Origin: Streptomyces sp. NBC_01451 | Lineage (GTDB): Bacteria > Actinomycetota > Actinomycetes > Streptomycetales > Streptomycetaceae | NCBI RefSeq assembly: GCF_036227485.1 | Contig: NZ_CP109479.1 | Coordinates: forward strand, 496,001 to 560,000 | Length of the DNA: 64,000 nucleotides | Direction of reading: 5' to 3' | In this document: positions 8,631 through 18,200 of the stretch, in pieces | Numbering within the stretch: the stretch's first letter is position 1 | Layout: each line of letters starts with the position of its first letter | Position numbers and translations under genes: made by a program | The notes under the pieces: model-generated | What the model saw: the letters and a program-made list of their open reading frames with translations, nothing else | The model's database searches: none | What the model was told of the DNA's origin: nothing

Positions 8631-9419
8631 TTACGCGCCCACCCCCGCCATCCGCCACCCTTCCGTCCGGTCGCGCTGGGAGACCGCCTCGGCCGTGGCC
8701 ATGACCAGCGGGGCCAGTCGGGACGGCTGGAGAATGTGCGGCGGGCCCACCACGCCCACCGACGCCACCACCGTGCCGCGCGCGTTGCGCACCGGGGCCG
8801 CGAGCGCTCCCCGGCCCTCGCGCAAGGTGCCGCACACCATCGCGTAACCTTCGCGTCTTATCTTGCTCAGGTGATTTCGCAACGTGGTGCCGTCGGTGAT
8901 GGTGGCGGGGGTGTACGCGCGCAACGGGCCGGCACAGATCTCGTCCTGCAGAACGACTCCGGCGTACGCCAGCAGGACCAGGCCCGCGGCGGTGGTGTGC
9001 AGGGGGAGCCGGCAGCCCGGGTCGCCCCAGAAGGCCGTCAGACCGGGGTCGTTGGAGAGGAAGGACAGGCAGACGCTCTCCGTTCCGTCACGCAGGGCGA
9101 GAACGGCCGCGCCGCCCGCCTGGCCGTGGAGTTCCACGAGGTGGGACTGCGCGGCCTCGGCCAGTCCCGCGTAGCGGGGGGCCAGCGTCGCCGTCTCCCA
9201 CAGTCTCAGGCCGATGCTGTAACCGCCTTCTTCTCCTCGTTCCAGTGCGCCCCAGCCATGGAGCTTGTTGACGATGCGATGAACCGTGGCGACCGGAAGA
9301 CCGGATCGCCGGCTGATGTCGCTCAGCGTCAGAGTGCGGTTGTCGCGGTCGAACACGCTGAGGATGCTGAGCGTCCGGTCGACAACCGAGCGCTCGGGGG
9401 CGCCGGAGGGGGTGGTCAT
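8631..9419 (-). CDS. IclR-family transcription regulator
   Basis: 262 aa. Residues 10-75 form the IclR winged helix (SVVDRTLSILSVFDRDNRTL, then SDISRRSGLPVATVHRIVNKL) and the C-terminal two thirds form the IclR effector domain (LPLHTTAAGLVLLAYA, then REGYAMVCGTLREGRGALAA). Such proteins usually repress a neighbouring catabolic or secondary-metabolic gene and respond to small acids. It is divergent from the AraC-type gene that opens the lipid locus, with about 135 bases between them, so it may regulate that gene; this is inference from position. Confidence 0.9.
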   Translation of the reverse strand: MTTPSGAPERSVVDRTLSILSVFDRDNRTLTLSDISRRSGLPVATVHRIVNKLHGWGALERGEEGGYSIGLRLWETATLAPRYAGLAEAAQSHLVELHGQAGGAAVLALRDGTESVCLSFLSNDPGLTAFWGDPGCRLPLHTTAAGLVLLAYAGVVLQDEICAGPLRAYTPATITDGTTLRNHLSKIRREGYAMVCGTLREGRGALAAPVRNARGTVVASVGVVGPPHILQPSRLAPLVMATAEAVSQRDRTEGWRMAGVGA

Positions 9420-9441
9420 CCCGTCAACTTCCCTTCACCTG

Positions 9442-9490
9442 CACATCATGTGGGGATGGTTACTCGTGCATGCGCCAGAAGTGATCTGGC
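9442..9490. promoter_or_regulatory. Two operator-like dyads in the iclR-araC divergent spacer
   Basis: CACAT-C-ATGTG (9442-9452) and GCCAGA-AGTGA-TCTGGC (9474-9490) are both perfect inverted repeats lying between the IclR and AraC genes, 20-70 bases from each start. They are plausible binding sites for one or both regulators. The assignment is positional only. Confidence 0.45.
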
Positions 9491-9555
9491 AACGGGCGGC
9501 CACATCTATCATTGATTTTTAAAGAAGCTTGAGAAAGGTCGATTCCGGAACGCTC

Positions 9556-10449
9556 ATGGTCGATTTCGCTTCGTTACCGATTCCTGTGATCCCGTACACC
9601 CCCCTCCGCAGACCGGGGATCGGCATGGCCGTGACCTCGCTCAGCGAGGTGCGCACGAAGGTCTGCCTAGACTTCGCCACCGCCCCCCACCGGTTCGCTT
9701 ACCACCAGATCATGCTGGTCGGGTCGGGAACCGGAGACTTCACGATCGACTCCACGCACTACTCGTGCACGGTGGGCTCCCTGCTGTGGATCAGGCCGAA
9801 CCAGGTGATCCAGTTCGCGTCGGCGACGAACATGGAAGCCCGCCTCGTCATGTTCACGGAGACCTTCCCCCTGCGGCTGCGCGCTCACCTGGGCATGCTC
9901 GACGACGTGCTGCGCCCCTGCCACTGGCAGCTCCGCGACGACGAGCTGGCCACCTTCCGACGCGTGCTCGCCCTGATGCAGGAGGAGTTCGAGCGGCCCG
10001 ACCAGGGGCTCGGCGAGGACATCCTCAAGCATCTGCTGGCGGTCACCCTGATGCACATCGACCAGATGTGCCGCGGCCAGCACACAGACCGTTCGACGGC
10101 CGAGGCCCCCACGGGCGAGAACGGCGAGCTGTTCCTGCGTTTCCGGCGCGAACTGGAGGCCTCCTACCGCAGGACCCGCCTGGTCGAGGACTACGCCGCC
10201 GCGCTCAACTGCACGCCCCGCACCCTGTCCCGGGCCTGCCGCACGGTCGCCGGCACCTCGACCAAGGACCTGATAGACGCCCGCGTCGCCCTGGAGGCGA
10301 AGCGCCTGCTGGTCCACACGGACCTGCCCGTCGGCAGCATCGCCCGCCAGCTCGGGTTCACCGAAGTCACGAACTTCGGCAAGTTCTTCGTACGGCGCGT
10401 GAATATGACACCTGGCACATTCCGGCGCGGCGACGATTCACAGAATTAA
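9556..10449 (+). CDS. AraC-family transcription regulator
   Basis: 297 aa. The N-terminal half is a cupin-like effector domain (HRFAYHQIMLVGSGTGDFTI). The C-terminal 100 residues contain the two AraC helix-turn-helices (VEDYAAALNCTPRTLSRACR and VGSIARQLGFTEVTNFGKFF, ending in a TPGTFRR motif). It is the last gene before the ACP-led lipid operon, on the same strand, so it is the best candidate for a cluster-situated activator. The ATG at 9556 is taken; a TTG at 9529 preceded by AAAGAAG is a possible alternative start. Confidence 0.88.
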   Translation: MVDFASLPIPVIPYTPLRRPGIGMAVTSLSEVRTKVCLDFATAPHRFAYHQIMLVGSGTGDFTIDSTHYSCTVGSLLWIRPNQVIQFASATNMEARLVMFTETFPLRLRAHLGMLDDVLRPCHWQLRDDELATFRRVLALMQEEFERPDQGLGEDILKHLLAVTLMHIDQMCRGQHTDRSTAEAPTGENGELFLRFRRELEASYRRTRLVEDYAAALNCTPRTLSRACRTVAGTSTKDLIDARVALEAKRLLVHTDLPVGSIARQLGFTEVTNFGKFFVRRVNMTPGTFRRGDDSQN

Positions 10450-10897
10450 CGCCGACCGCGGTTTCCGGCCACAACTTGACTTGCCGGTAACATTTTCCGC
10501 CTCGCGTTCTACGCCCGTAAACCACGATTTCTTTCCACTCTCCGGAAGAGTGGTTGTCCAAGATTCAGTCAACTGGCAAGACTGTGGCCTGCACGGTTCG
10601 GGCGGCCACTCCCGAACGCCGCTCCTTTCGTGCGGAGCAGCATGTCCGAAGCAGGAGACCGGATTCCTGCCACACCCATCTACTGACGGGTTGTTCTCTG
10701 CCGCACGCGGTGAAATAGCTCACAGAAACACTGCCGTCTATCTCGACCCATTTCCGCACCGGCCCGCCGATCCACGCCGGCTCGGAACAGTGCGCTCCCG
10801 AATCGGGCCCCGAAGGGCCCTTTCGAGCGGAAGCGTTCACCATCGATTCGCGCCCCGGGCCCCCAACCGAGCGCGCCACAGGGAAGGACGACACACC
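10450..10897 (+). promoter_or_regulatory. 448-base non-coding spacer before the lipid operon
   Basis: No convincing gene. The stretch is less GC-rich than its flanks. It contains a perfect hairpin, CCACTCT-CCGGA-AGAGTGG at 10535-10553, about 85 bases after the AraC stop, which may end that transcript. The remaining 340 bases probably hold the promoter and leader of the ACP-thioesterase-PUFA operon. A purine-rich GGGAAGGA ribosome site stands 10 bases before the ACP start. I could not fix -35 and -10 boxes with confidence. Confidence 0.5.
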
Positions 10898-11164
10898 ATG
10901 GCCGTAGTGACCGCTCGTGAGGCCCAGGACTGGCTGATCGAGAAGATCGCCCACCGGATGAGCGTCCCCTCGGGCGAGATCTCACCCGAGGTGTACTTCG
11001 ACGAACTCGACCTCGACTCGACCGAGGCACTGATCCTCGCCGGCGAGATGGAGAACTGGCTCGGCTTCGAGCTGAGCACGACGACACTCTGGTACCACCC
11101 GACCGTCAAGGACCTGGCGGCCTACATAGCCGAGGAGTGCGGCCGTCGTGCGGCCGCCGCGTAA
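10898..11164 (+). CDS. Discrete acyl carrier protein
   Basis: 88 aa stand-alone carrier. The phosphopantetheine-attachment serine is Ser41 in FDELDLDSTEAL, and WLGFELSTTTLWYHPTVKDLAAYI is the usual helix III-IV region. It should be activated by the Sfp-type transferase encoded at 31805. It is the first gene of the lipid locus and its 3' end overlaps the thioesterase start by 17 bases, so the two are translated together. A free ACP next to a megasynthase that already carries three ACPs suggests that it carries a starter, or the product during later oxidation. Confidence 0.92.
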   Translation: MAVVTAREAQDWLIEKIAHRMSVPSGEISPEVYFDELDLDSTEALILAGEMENWLGFELSTTTLWYHPTVKDLAAYIAEECGRRAAAA

Positions 11165-12029
11165 GGGTCCGCCGCCGGTCGCCCGCCCCTTCCGCACCGC
11201 CGCGTCCGCCGGGCACACGGTGTACGTCGTCCATCCGGGCGCCCTCGCCGCCCAGGTGTACGAGGGGCTCGCGGACGCACTGCCGGACGGCACCGGCCTC
11301 ACCGTGCTCGACCTGGGCGCGGTCCCCGAGTACGCGGACGCGGCGCTCACCGGAGGCCGGGCCGCGACCACCGTGGCGGACCTGGCGGCACTGCTGCTGG
11401 CCGCGCTGGAGCGGTCGCGCGAGGAGAACGGCGTCACCGCGGAGGGGAGCTGGAGCCTGGCCGGCTGGTCCTTCGGCGGGGTGCTCGCCCTGGCGATGAC
11501 CGGGCTGATGTCCGCCGGACGACTGCCCGGGCGCCTGGTGCTCCTCGACAGCATCGCCCCCGTCGAGGAGTACAAGCAGCCCGACGACGCCCTGCGGCCG
11601 GACCTGCTGCTCAGTTGGTTCGCCATGTACCTGGGTGCCAAGCGGGGCCGGCCGGTGCCGCTCGACATGGACCGGCTGGCCGGGTGCGGGACCGACGAGG
11701 GGCTGACGGCCGTCCTCGACGCCGCGACCGCCACCGGGGCACTGCTGCCCGACACCCCGCTGCCGGGCCTGCGCAAGCTCTACGACACGTACGTCGACGG
11801 CCTGTTGCGCAACAACCGGCTGACCGCACCGCACCGCCCGGGACCAGCACCGCTGCCCCTGCTGCTGGTGCAGGCGGAACGCAGCCTGGTCCCGGCCGAC
11901 CCGACACTCGGCTGGCGCCCACTGGCCCCGCACGGCCTCACCACGTACCGCTGTCCCGGCGACCACTACACGATGCTCGCCAGGCCGGACTCCCTCAGCG
12001 TGATCGCACCGCTGCTCCAGGCGTCCTGA
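11148..12029 (+). CDS. Thioesterase, alpha/beta hydrolase of the PKS/NRPS off-loading type
   Basis: 293 aa. The nucleophile elbow GWSFGG places the catalytic serine at Ser108; VLLDSIAP supplies the likely acid and GDHYTML the likely His near the C-terminus. The closest style is the thioesterase domain of PKS/NRPS systems and their discrete type II relatives. Its role would be to release or edit an acyl chain from an ACP. It starts at GTG 11148 inside the ACP gene and is followed by 196 bases before the megasynthase. Typical pfa loci lack such a gene, so it may replace the release step. Confidence 0.85.
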   Translation: MRPPRKGPPPVARPFRTAASAGHTVYVVHPGALAAQVYEGLADALPDGTGLTVLDLGAVPEYADAALTGGRAATTVADLAALLLAALERSREENGVTAEGSWSLAGWSFGGVLALAMTGLMSAGRLPGRLVLLDSIAPVEEYKQPDDALRPDLLLSWFAMYLGAKRGRPVPLDMDRLAGCGTDEGLTAVLDAATATGALLPDTPLPGLRKLYDTYVDGLLRNNRLTAPHRPGPAPLPLLLVQAERSLVPADPTLGWRPLAPHGLTTYRCPGDHYTMLARPDSLSVIAPLLQAS

Positions 12030-12049
12030 CCGGCACGTTCCCGCCGTAT

Positions 12050-12154
12050 TCGCCTCTTCCGCTCTCCCCCTCCCCCTCCCCTGCCCTCCCCCTCCCCTCC
12101 CCGCTTCTCTTTCCCTTCTCTCTTTCTGCCTTTCCGCCCCGATTCCTTCTCTCG
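12050..12154 (+). repeat. Long, almost pure pyrimidine tract
   Basis: About 100 bases between the thioesterase stop and the PfaA-like start consist almost wholly of C and T on this strand, with only isolated G interruptions and one GA. The opposite strand is a polypurine run. It codes for nothing sensible. It lies in the untranslated leader just upstream of the megasynthase start and could adopt an unusual (triplex-type) structure or simply keep the leader unstructured. Confidence 0.7.
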
Positions 12155-12225
12155 TGCGTCATGTGCCGTTCCTCCGAACCGCTGCGGGGCGAGCGTCCCC
12201 CGCCGTCCGACCAAGAGAGCCTCCC

Positions 12226-15200
12226 GTGAACGCTTCGCACCCTTCCGAACTCGACCGCCGGCTGGCCCGCGACCCCATCGCGATCGTCGGGTTGTCCGCC
12301 CTGTACCCCAAGTCGCCCGACGTGCGGGCCTTCTGGGACAACGTGGTCTCCGCCGCCGACTGCATCGAGGACGTGCCCGAGACCCACTGGAGTGTGGCCG
12401 AGCACTACGACGCCGACCCCTCCGCGCCCGACAAGACGTACTCGAAGCGGGGCGGCTTCATCCCGCCCGTCCCCTTCAACCCGCTGGAATTCGGCCTGCC
12501 GCCCAACACCCTCGAAGTCACCGACGTGCTCCAGCTGTTGAGCCTGGTCGTCGCTCGCGATCTGCTCCGCGACGCGGGCTCCGACCAGCAGTGGTACGAC
12601 GCCTCACGGACCGGGGTCGTGCTCGGGGTGACCGGCGCCAACCAGCTCACCCAGCCGCTGTCGGCACGGCTCCAGACGCCCGTCATCAAGGAGGTCGTAC
12701 GCAGTTGCGGCCTTTCGGAGCGGGACGCCGACGAGATCGCGGAGAAGTTCAAGCTGGCGTTCGCACCGTGGGAGGAGAACTCCTTCCCCGGCATGCTGGG
12801 CAACGTCGTGGCCGGACGGATCGCCAACCGCCTCGACCTGGGCGGCACCAACATGACCATCGACGCGGCCTGCGCCAGTTCGCTGGGCGCGGTGAAGGCC
12901 GCGGTCAGTGAACTGCTGGAGCGGCGCTCGGACATGATGCTGGTGGGGGGCTGCGACGCCGAGAACACCATCTTCATGTACCTGTGCTTCAGCAAGACGC
13001 CCGCGTTCTCCAAGGCCGGCCGGATCCGTCCGTTCGACGCCGACGCGGACGGCACCCTCATCGGTGAGGGCATCGGCATGCTGGCGCTGCGCCGCCTCTC
13101 GGACGCCGAGCGGGACGGCAACCGGATCTACGCGGTGATCCGCGGCATCGGTTCGTCGAGCGACGGCCGGTTCAAGTCCATCTACGCCCCGCGCAAGGAA
13201 GGCCAGATGGCCGCCCTGCGCCGCGCGTACGAGGACGCCGACTGCTCCCCGGCGTCGGTCGAACTGTTCGAGGCGCACGGCACGGGTACGGCGGTCGGCG
13301 AGGCCACCGAACTGTCGGCTCTGTCGGCGGTGGTGTCGGAGCACACCGAGGAGCGGCAGTTCGCGGCGGTCGGCAGTGTGAAGTCGCAGATCGGCCACAC
13401 CAAGGCGGCGGCCGGCGCGGCCGGCATGATCAAGCTGGCGCTCGCCCTGCACCACAGACTGTTGCCGCCCACCATCAACGTGGACGCCCCGAATCCGGCG
13501 CTCGACTGGCCCGCGAGCCCGTTCTACGTCAGCACCCAGACCCGCCCGTGGATCCGTGACCCGCGCCGGGAGCAACGCCGGGCAGGTGTCTCCTCGTTCG
13601 GGTTCGGCGGCACCAACTTCCACCTGGTGCTGGAGGAACACGGCGACGGGGACGACCTGCGGGTGATGTTCCCTGTGAGCCAGGTATACGCATGGCATGA
13701 ACCTGACATGAATGCCCTGATACGGGCCCTGTCGGAGGGCGGGCGGCCACGGTCCGAACCGGCCCCCTCATCCCATCCACGGCTCTCCCTGGTGGCCCGC
13801 ACCGAGGACGAACTCGCCGAGCTGCGCGCCCTCGCCGCGGCCGAACTGCGGGCCAGGGGCGAGGCCGACTCCTGGGCGCACCCCAAGGGGATCTACTTCC
13901 GCCGGTCCGCCGCCCCCACCGGAAAGGTGGCCGCGCTCTTCGCGGGACAGGGCAGCCAGTACGTCTCCCCCGGCCGGACCGCGGTCCTCGCGCTGCCCCC
14001 GCTGCGGGCGGCCTTCGACCGGGCCAACGCGGCCTTCGGGGATCATGAACTCCCCCTGTCCCGGGTCGCGTTCCCGCCGCCCGCCTTCGACGGGGCGACG
14101 CGCGCGGCCCAGGAGAGCGAGCTGCGCCGCACGGAGTACGCCCAGCCCGCCATCGGCGCGCTGGCAGCCGGGCACTTCCGGTATCTGGCCGAACTGGGCT
14201 TCGACGCCGACGGGTTCCTCGGCCACAGCTTCGGTGAACTGGCGGCGCTGTGGGCGGCCGGCGCGATCGACGACCACACGTACTTCGCGCTGGCCCGGGC
14301 CCGGGGCGCCGCGATGGCACCGCCCGCCGAGCCCGGCTTCGACCCCGGGGCGATGGCCGCGGTGACCGCCTCCGCCGGGCAGCTGGAGCAACTCCTGGCC
14401 GAACACCCCGGGTTGGCCGTCTGCAACCGCAACGCGCCGGACCAGGTGGTGGTCGGCGGTGCCACCGACGCCGTCGAGCGGCTGGTGGAGGCCTCGAACG
14501 CGAACGGCGTACGGGCGACTCGGCTCCCGGTGTCGGCTGCCTTCCACACGCCGTTCGTCGCCCACGCCGTGGAAGCTTTCGGCCGCCGCGTCGCCGACGC
14601 GCGCATCGTCGAACCACGGCGTCCGGTCTTCGCCAACTCCCCCGGCGCCGCCTACGGTCCGGACCCCGACGCCAACCGGCGGACGCTGGTGGAACAGCTC
14701 GTCAAGCCGGTGCAGTTCGCCGACCGGGTCGAGGAGATGTACGCGGCGGGCTTCCGTACGTTCGTCGAGTTCGGTCCCAAGGGAGTGCTGACCCAGCTGG
14801 TCCACCGCATCCTCGGCGAGCGCGAGCACTTCGCGGTCCAGCTCGACCCGGGCAGCGGCGGGGACGCCGACACCGCGTTGAAGCGGGCGGTGGCCCAACT
14901 CCTCGTACTCGGGCTCCCGTTGGGCACGGCCGACCGCTATGTCTCGCCGCCGCTCGCCGCCGAGCCGGCCAAGGGCATGACGGTGCCGCTCAACGGCATC
15001 AACCATGTGCCGCAGGCCCGCCGCGACGCGTACCGGAAGGCACTGGAGAACGGCTACCGGGTGACAGGTGCGAGCGGGGCCGCCGATGCGGGTGCCGCGC
15101 GTCCCGGCCAGGAGGCCGTCCCCGTGCCGCGTACCGCCGTCACACGCGTTCCCGAGACGGCGCCGCTTCCCTCGACCGCGCCCGTGTCCACCTCGGCCAC

Positions 15201-18200
15201 GGTCGCCGTACGACCGGCCCCCCACCCGTTGGCGCCCGCCGCGCCGCCTGTTCCCGCCGCCCACATCACGGAGAGCGAGCCTGTGGAAGAACACGACCGG
15301 ACACCCGCCCCCGACCGGCTCTCCGGACTGATCGCCGACCACCTGGCCCTGCACGACGACTATCTCAACGGCCAGTTGAACAGCGCCCAGCGCCTGATGG
15401 GCATCCTGGAGCGGGCCGGCGAGCAGGGCAGGGTCGATGCGGTGATCCCCGGCGTGGCCACGGTGAAGGAACACGGGCTGGCCATCGGGCGCACGCATCT
15501 GCGAGCCAACGAGATCCTGCGGGACCTCGCGTCGATGGAGCTCGGCACGCTGGCACCGGCGGCTCCGGCCGCGCCGACCGCTCCGGTGACTCCGGCCGCG
15601 CCCGCGGCGCCTGCCGGGCCGCCCGCGGCTCCGGTGGCGGCTGCCGTCGCACCCCCGGCCACCCCTGCGCCCGTCGCGCTGCCGGCCCCCGCGCCTCTCC
15701 CGGCCCCCGCGCCCGTCGCGGCCCCGGACGCCTCCGAGCCCCCGTCGGCCCACGTCACGGCGGACGAGGTGGCGGCGGCTCTCCTCGACGTGGTGTCACA
15801 GAAGACCGGCTACCCGGCCGAGATGCTCGAACTCGGCATGGACGTGGAGGCTGACTTGGGCATCGACTCCATCAAACGCGTCGAGATCATGGGTGTACTC
15901 CAGGAACGCTTCCCGAGCCCCACCCCCGTCGGACCCGAACAACTCGCCGAACTGCGCACGTTGCACGAGATCGTGAACTTCGTGCTCAGTCTCGGTGGTT
16001 CGCGCGGCACGGCTCCCCGGGTCCAGCAGGTCACGGTTGCCACCGCGACCACCTCCCCTCGGGCCGCGATCGGCGCGAAGGACGTGGCGGACGTACTGCT
16101 CGGTGTCGTGTCGGACAAGACCGGCTACCCCGCGGAGATGCTCGACCTCGGCATGGACGTGGAGGCCGACCTCGGCATCGACTCCATCAAACGCGTCGAA
16201 ATCATGGGCGTACTCCAGGAACAGTTCCCCAGCCCCACCCCCGTCGGACCCGAACAACTCGCCGAACTCCGCACATTGAACGAGATCGTCGGCTTCATGC
16301 TCAGTCTGAACGGCGGTTCGGAGTCTGCGGCCTCGACTCCGGTGGCTGTCAGGGCTCCGGAGGGCGGCGCGGCCCCCGCTGTCGACGGTGACGCCGTGCG
16401 CGGGGCCCTGCTCGGTGTCGTGGCGGCCAAGACCGGCTACCCGGCCGAGATGCTCGACCTCGGCATGGACGTGGAGGCCGACCTCGGCATCGACTCCATC
16501 AAACGCGTCGAAATCATGGGCGTACTCCAGGAACAGTTCCCCAGCCCCACCCCCGTCGGACCCGAACAACTCGCCGAACTACGGACATTGGGCGACATCG
16601 TGGCCTTCGTCGCCGGGCTGTCCGGGGCCCCGTCCGGTCCGGCCATCTCCGCTGGCCCCGCCGCGGGTTCCCCGGAGCGGGAGCCGGGTTCCGGAGCGGC
16701 GCCCGTCGCCGTGCCGGCCGCCCTCGGCCGTGGTCAGGCGTCGCTCGCCGGGCTGCCGACGCCCGACCGGCTCGTCGGCGCCTACCCGCTGGGGGCCGCC
16801 GCCGTGGTCGTCGACGACGGCAGTGAGGTCGCCGAGGCCACGGCGGCACGGCTCGTCGCGACCGGCTGGCGGGTGCGTGTTCTGCGGCTGCCGGGTGTCG
16901 CCCCACGGATCACCGGGGCGGTGGACCTTCCTCTCGGCGGCTGGGGTGCGAGCGAACTCGCGGCCGGATTCGCGGAGTCGGGCGGCGAGCGGGTGCATCT
17001 CGTGCTCGCGTTCGCGGCCGCCGGTGAACTGCCCTGGGCCGAGGGCGTGCGGAGGCTGGCACACACCCTGCTGATCGCCAAGCACGCGGTCGGCCCGCTC
17101 ACCGAGGCCGCCGCGGGCGGTCACCGGGCCGCGTTCGTCACGGTCACCCGGCTCGACGGAGTCTTCGGGCTCGGTGGGGTGAGCGAGGACGCGGTGCCTG
17201 CCGGCGGTGTCGGCGGACTGGTCAAGACGCTGGCCGTGGAGGCGCCCGAGCTGTACTGCCGGGCCGTCGATCTCGCCCCCGCGCTGAACTCCGCGGACGC
17301 GGCGGAACTGGTCCTGGAGGAGGTGTACGACGCGGCCTCCGGCCCGGTCCAGGTGGGCCGCGACGGTACCCGCCGGGTCGCCCTCACCCTCGAACCCACC
17401 CCGCGCCCCGCCTCCGGCGAGGGAGTGGGCCCGGCCGGGACGTCCCCTGCCCTCACCTCGGACGACCTGCTCGTCGTGACCGGCGGCGGACGCGGGATCA
17501 CCGCCCGCTGCACGGTGGCCCTGGCCGCCGCACACCGCCCCGGCCTGCTGCTGCTCGGCCGCACCGCGCTCGGCGAGGAGCCGGAGTGGGCGCGTGGACT
17601 GGCCGACGCGGCGGCGCTCAAGGCGGCGGCCGTGGACCAGTTGAAGCTGGCGGGCGAGAAGCCGACGCCGAAGCGGGTCGAGCAGCTGTACCAGGCCGTG
17701 ACCGGTGAGCGCGAGGTCCGTTCGACACTCGCGGAGATCCGGGCGGCGGGCAGCGAGGTCGAGTACGTGGCGGTGGACATCGGCGACGCCGCCGCGACCG
17801 CCACCGCGCTGGCCCCGTACCGGGAGCGCGTGACGGGAGTGGTGCACGGTGCCGGTGTGCTCGCGGACCAGCTGATCTCCGCGAAGAAGGCGGCCGAGAT
17901 CGACCGGGTCTTCTCGGTCAAGCTGGGCGGCCTGCGCTCGGTGGTGGCCGCGCTGCCCGCCGAGCGGTTGCGGCACGTGGTGCTGTTCTCCTCGGTCGCG
18001 GGGTTCTTCGGCAACCGGGGGCAGTCGGACTACGCGATGGCCAACGAGGTGCTCAACACCTGGGCCGCCGCCTTCCGGCGCAGCCGTCCGGAGGCGCATG
18101 TGACCGCCCTCAACTGGGGTGCCTGGGACAGCGGCATGGTGTCGCCGCAGATCAAGGCCGTGTTCGAGGAGCGGGGCATCCCGCTCATCCCGGTGGGGAC

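Noticed and set aside
11148..12029. Thioesterase as a domain fused to the megasynthase
   Set aside because: It has its own GTG start and stop, and 196 bases including a polypyrimidine tract separate it from the synthase.
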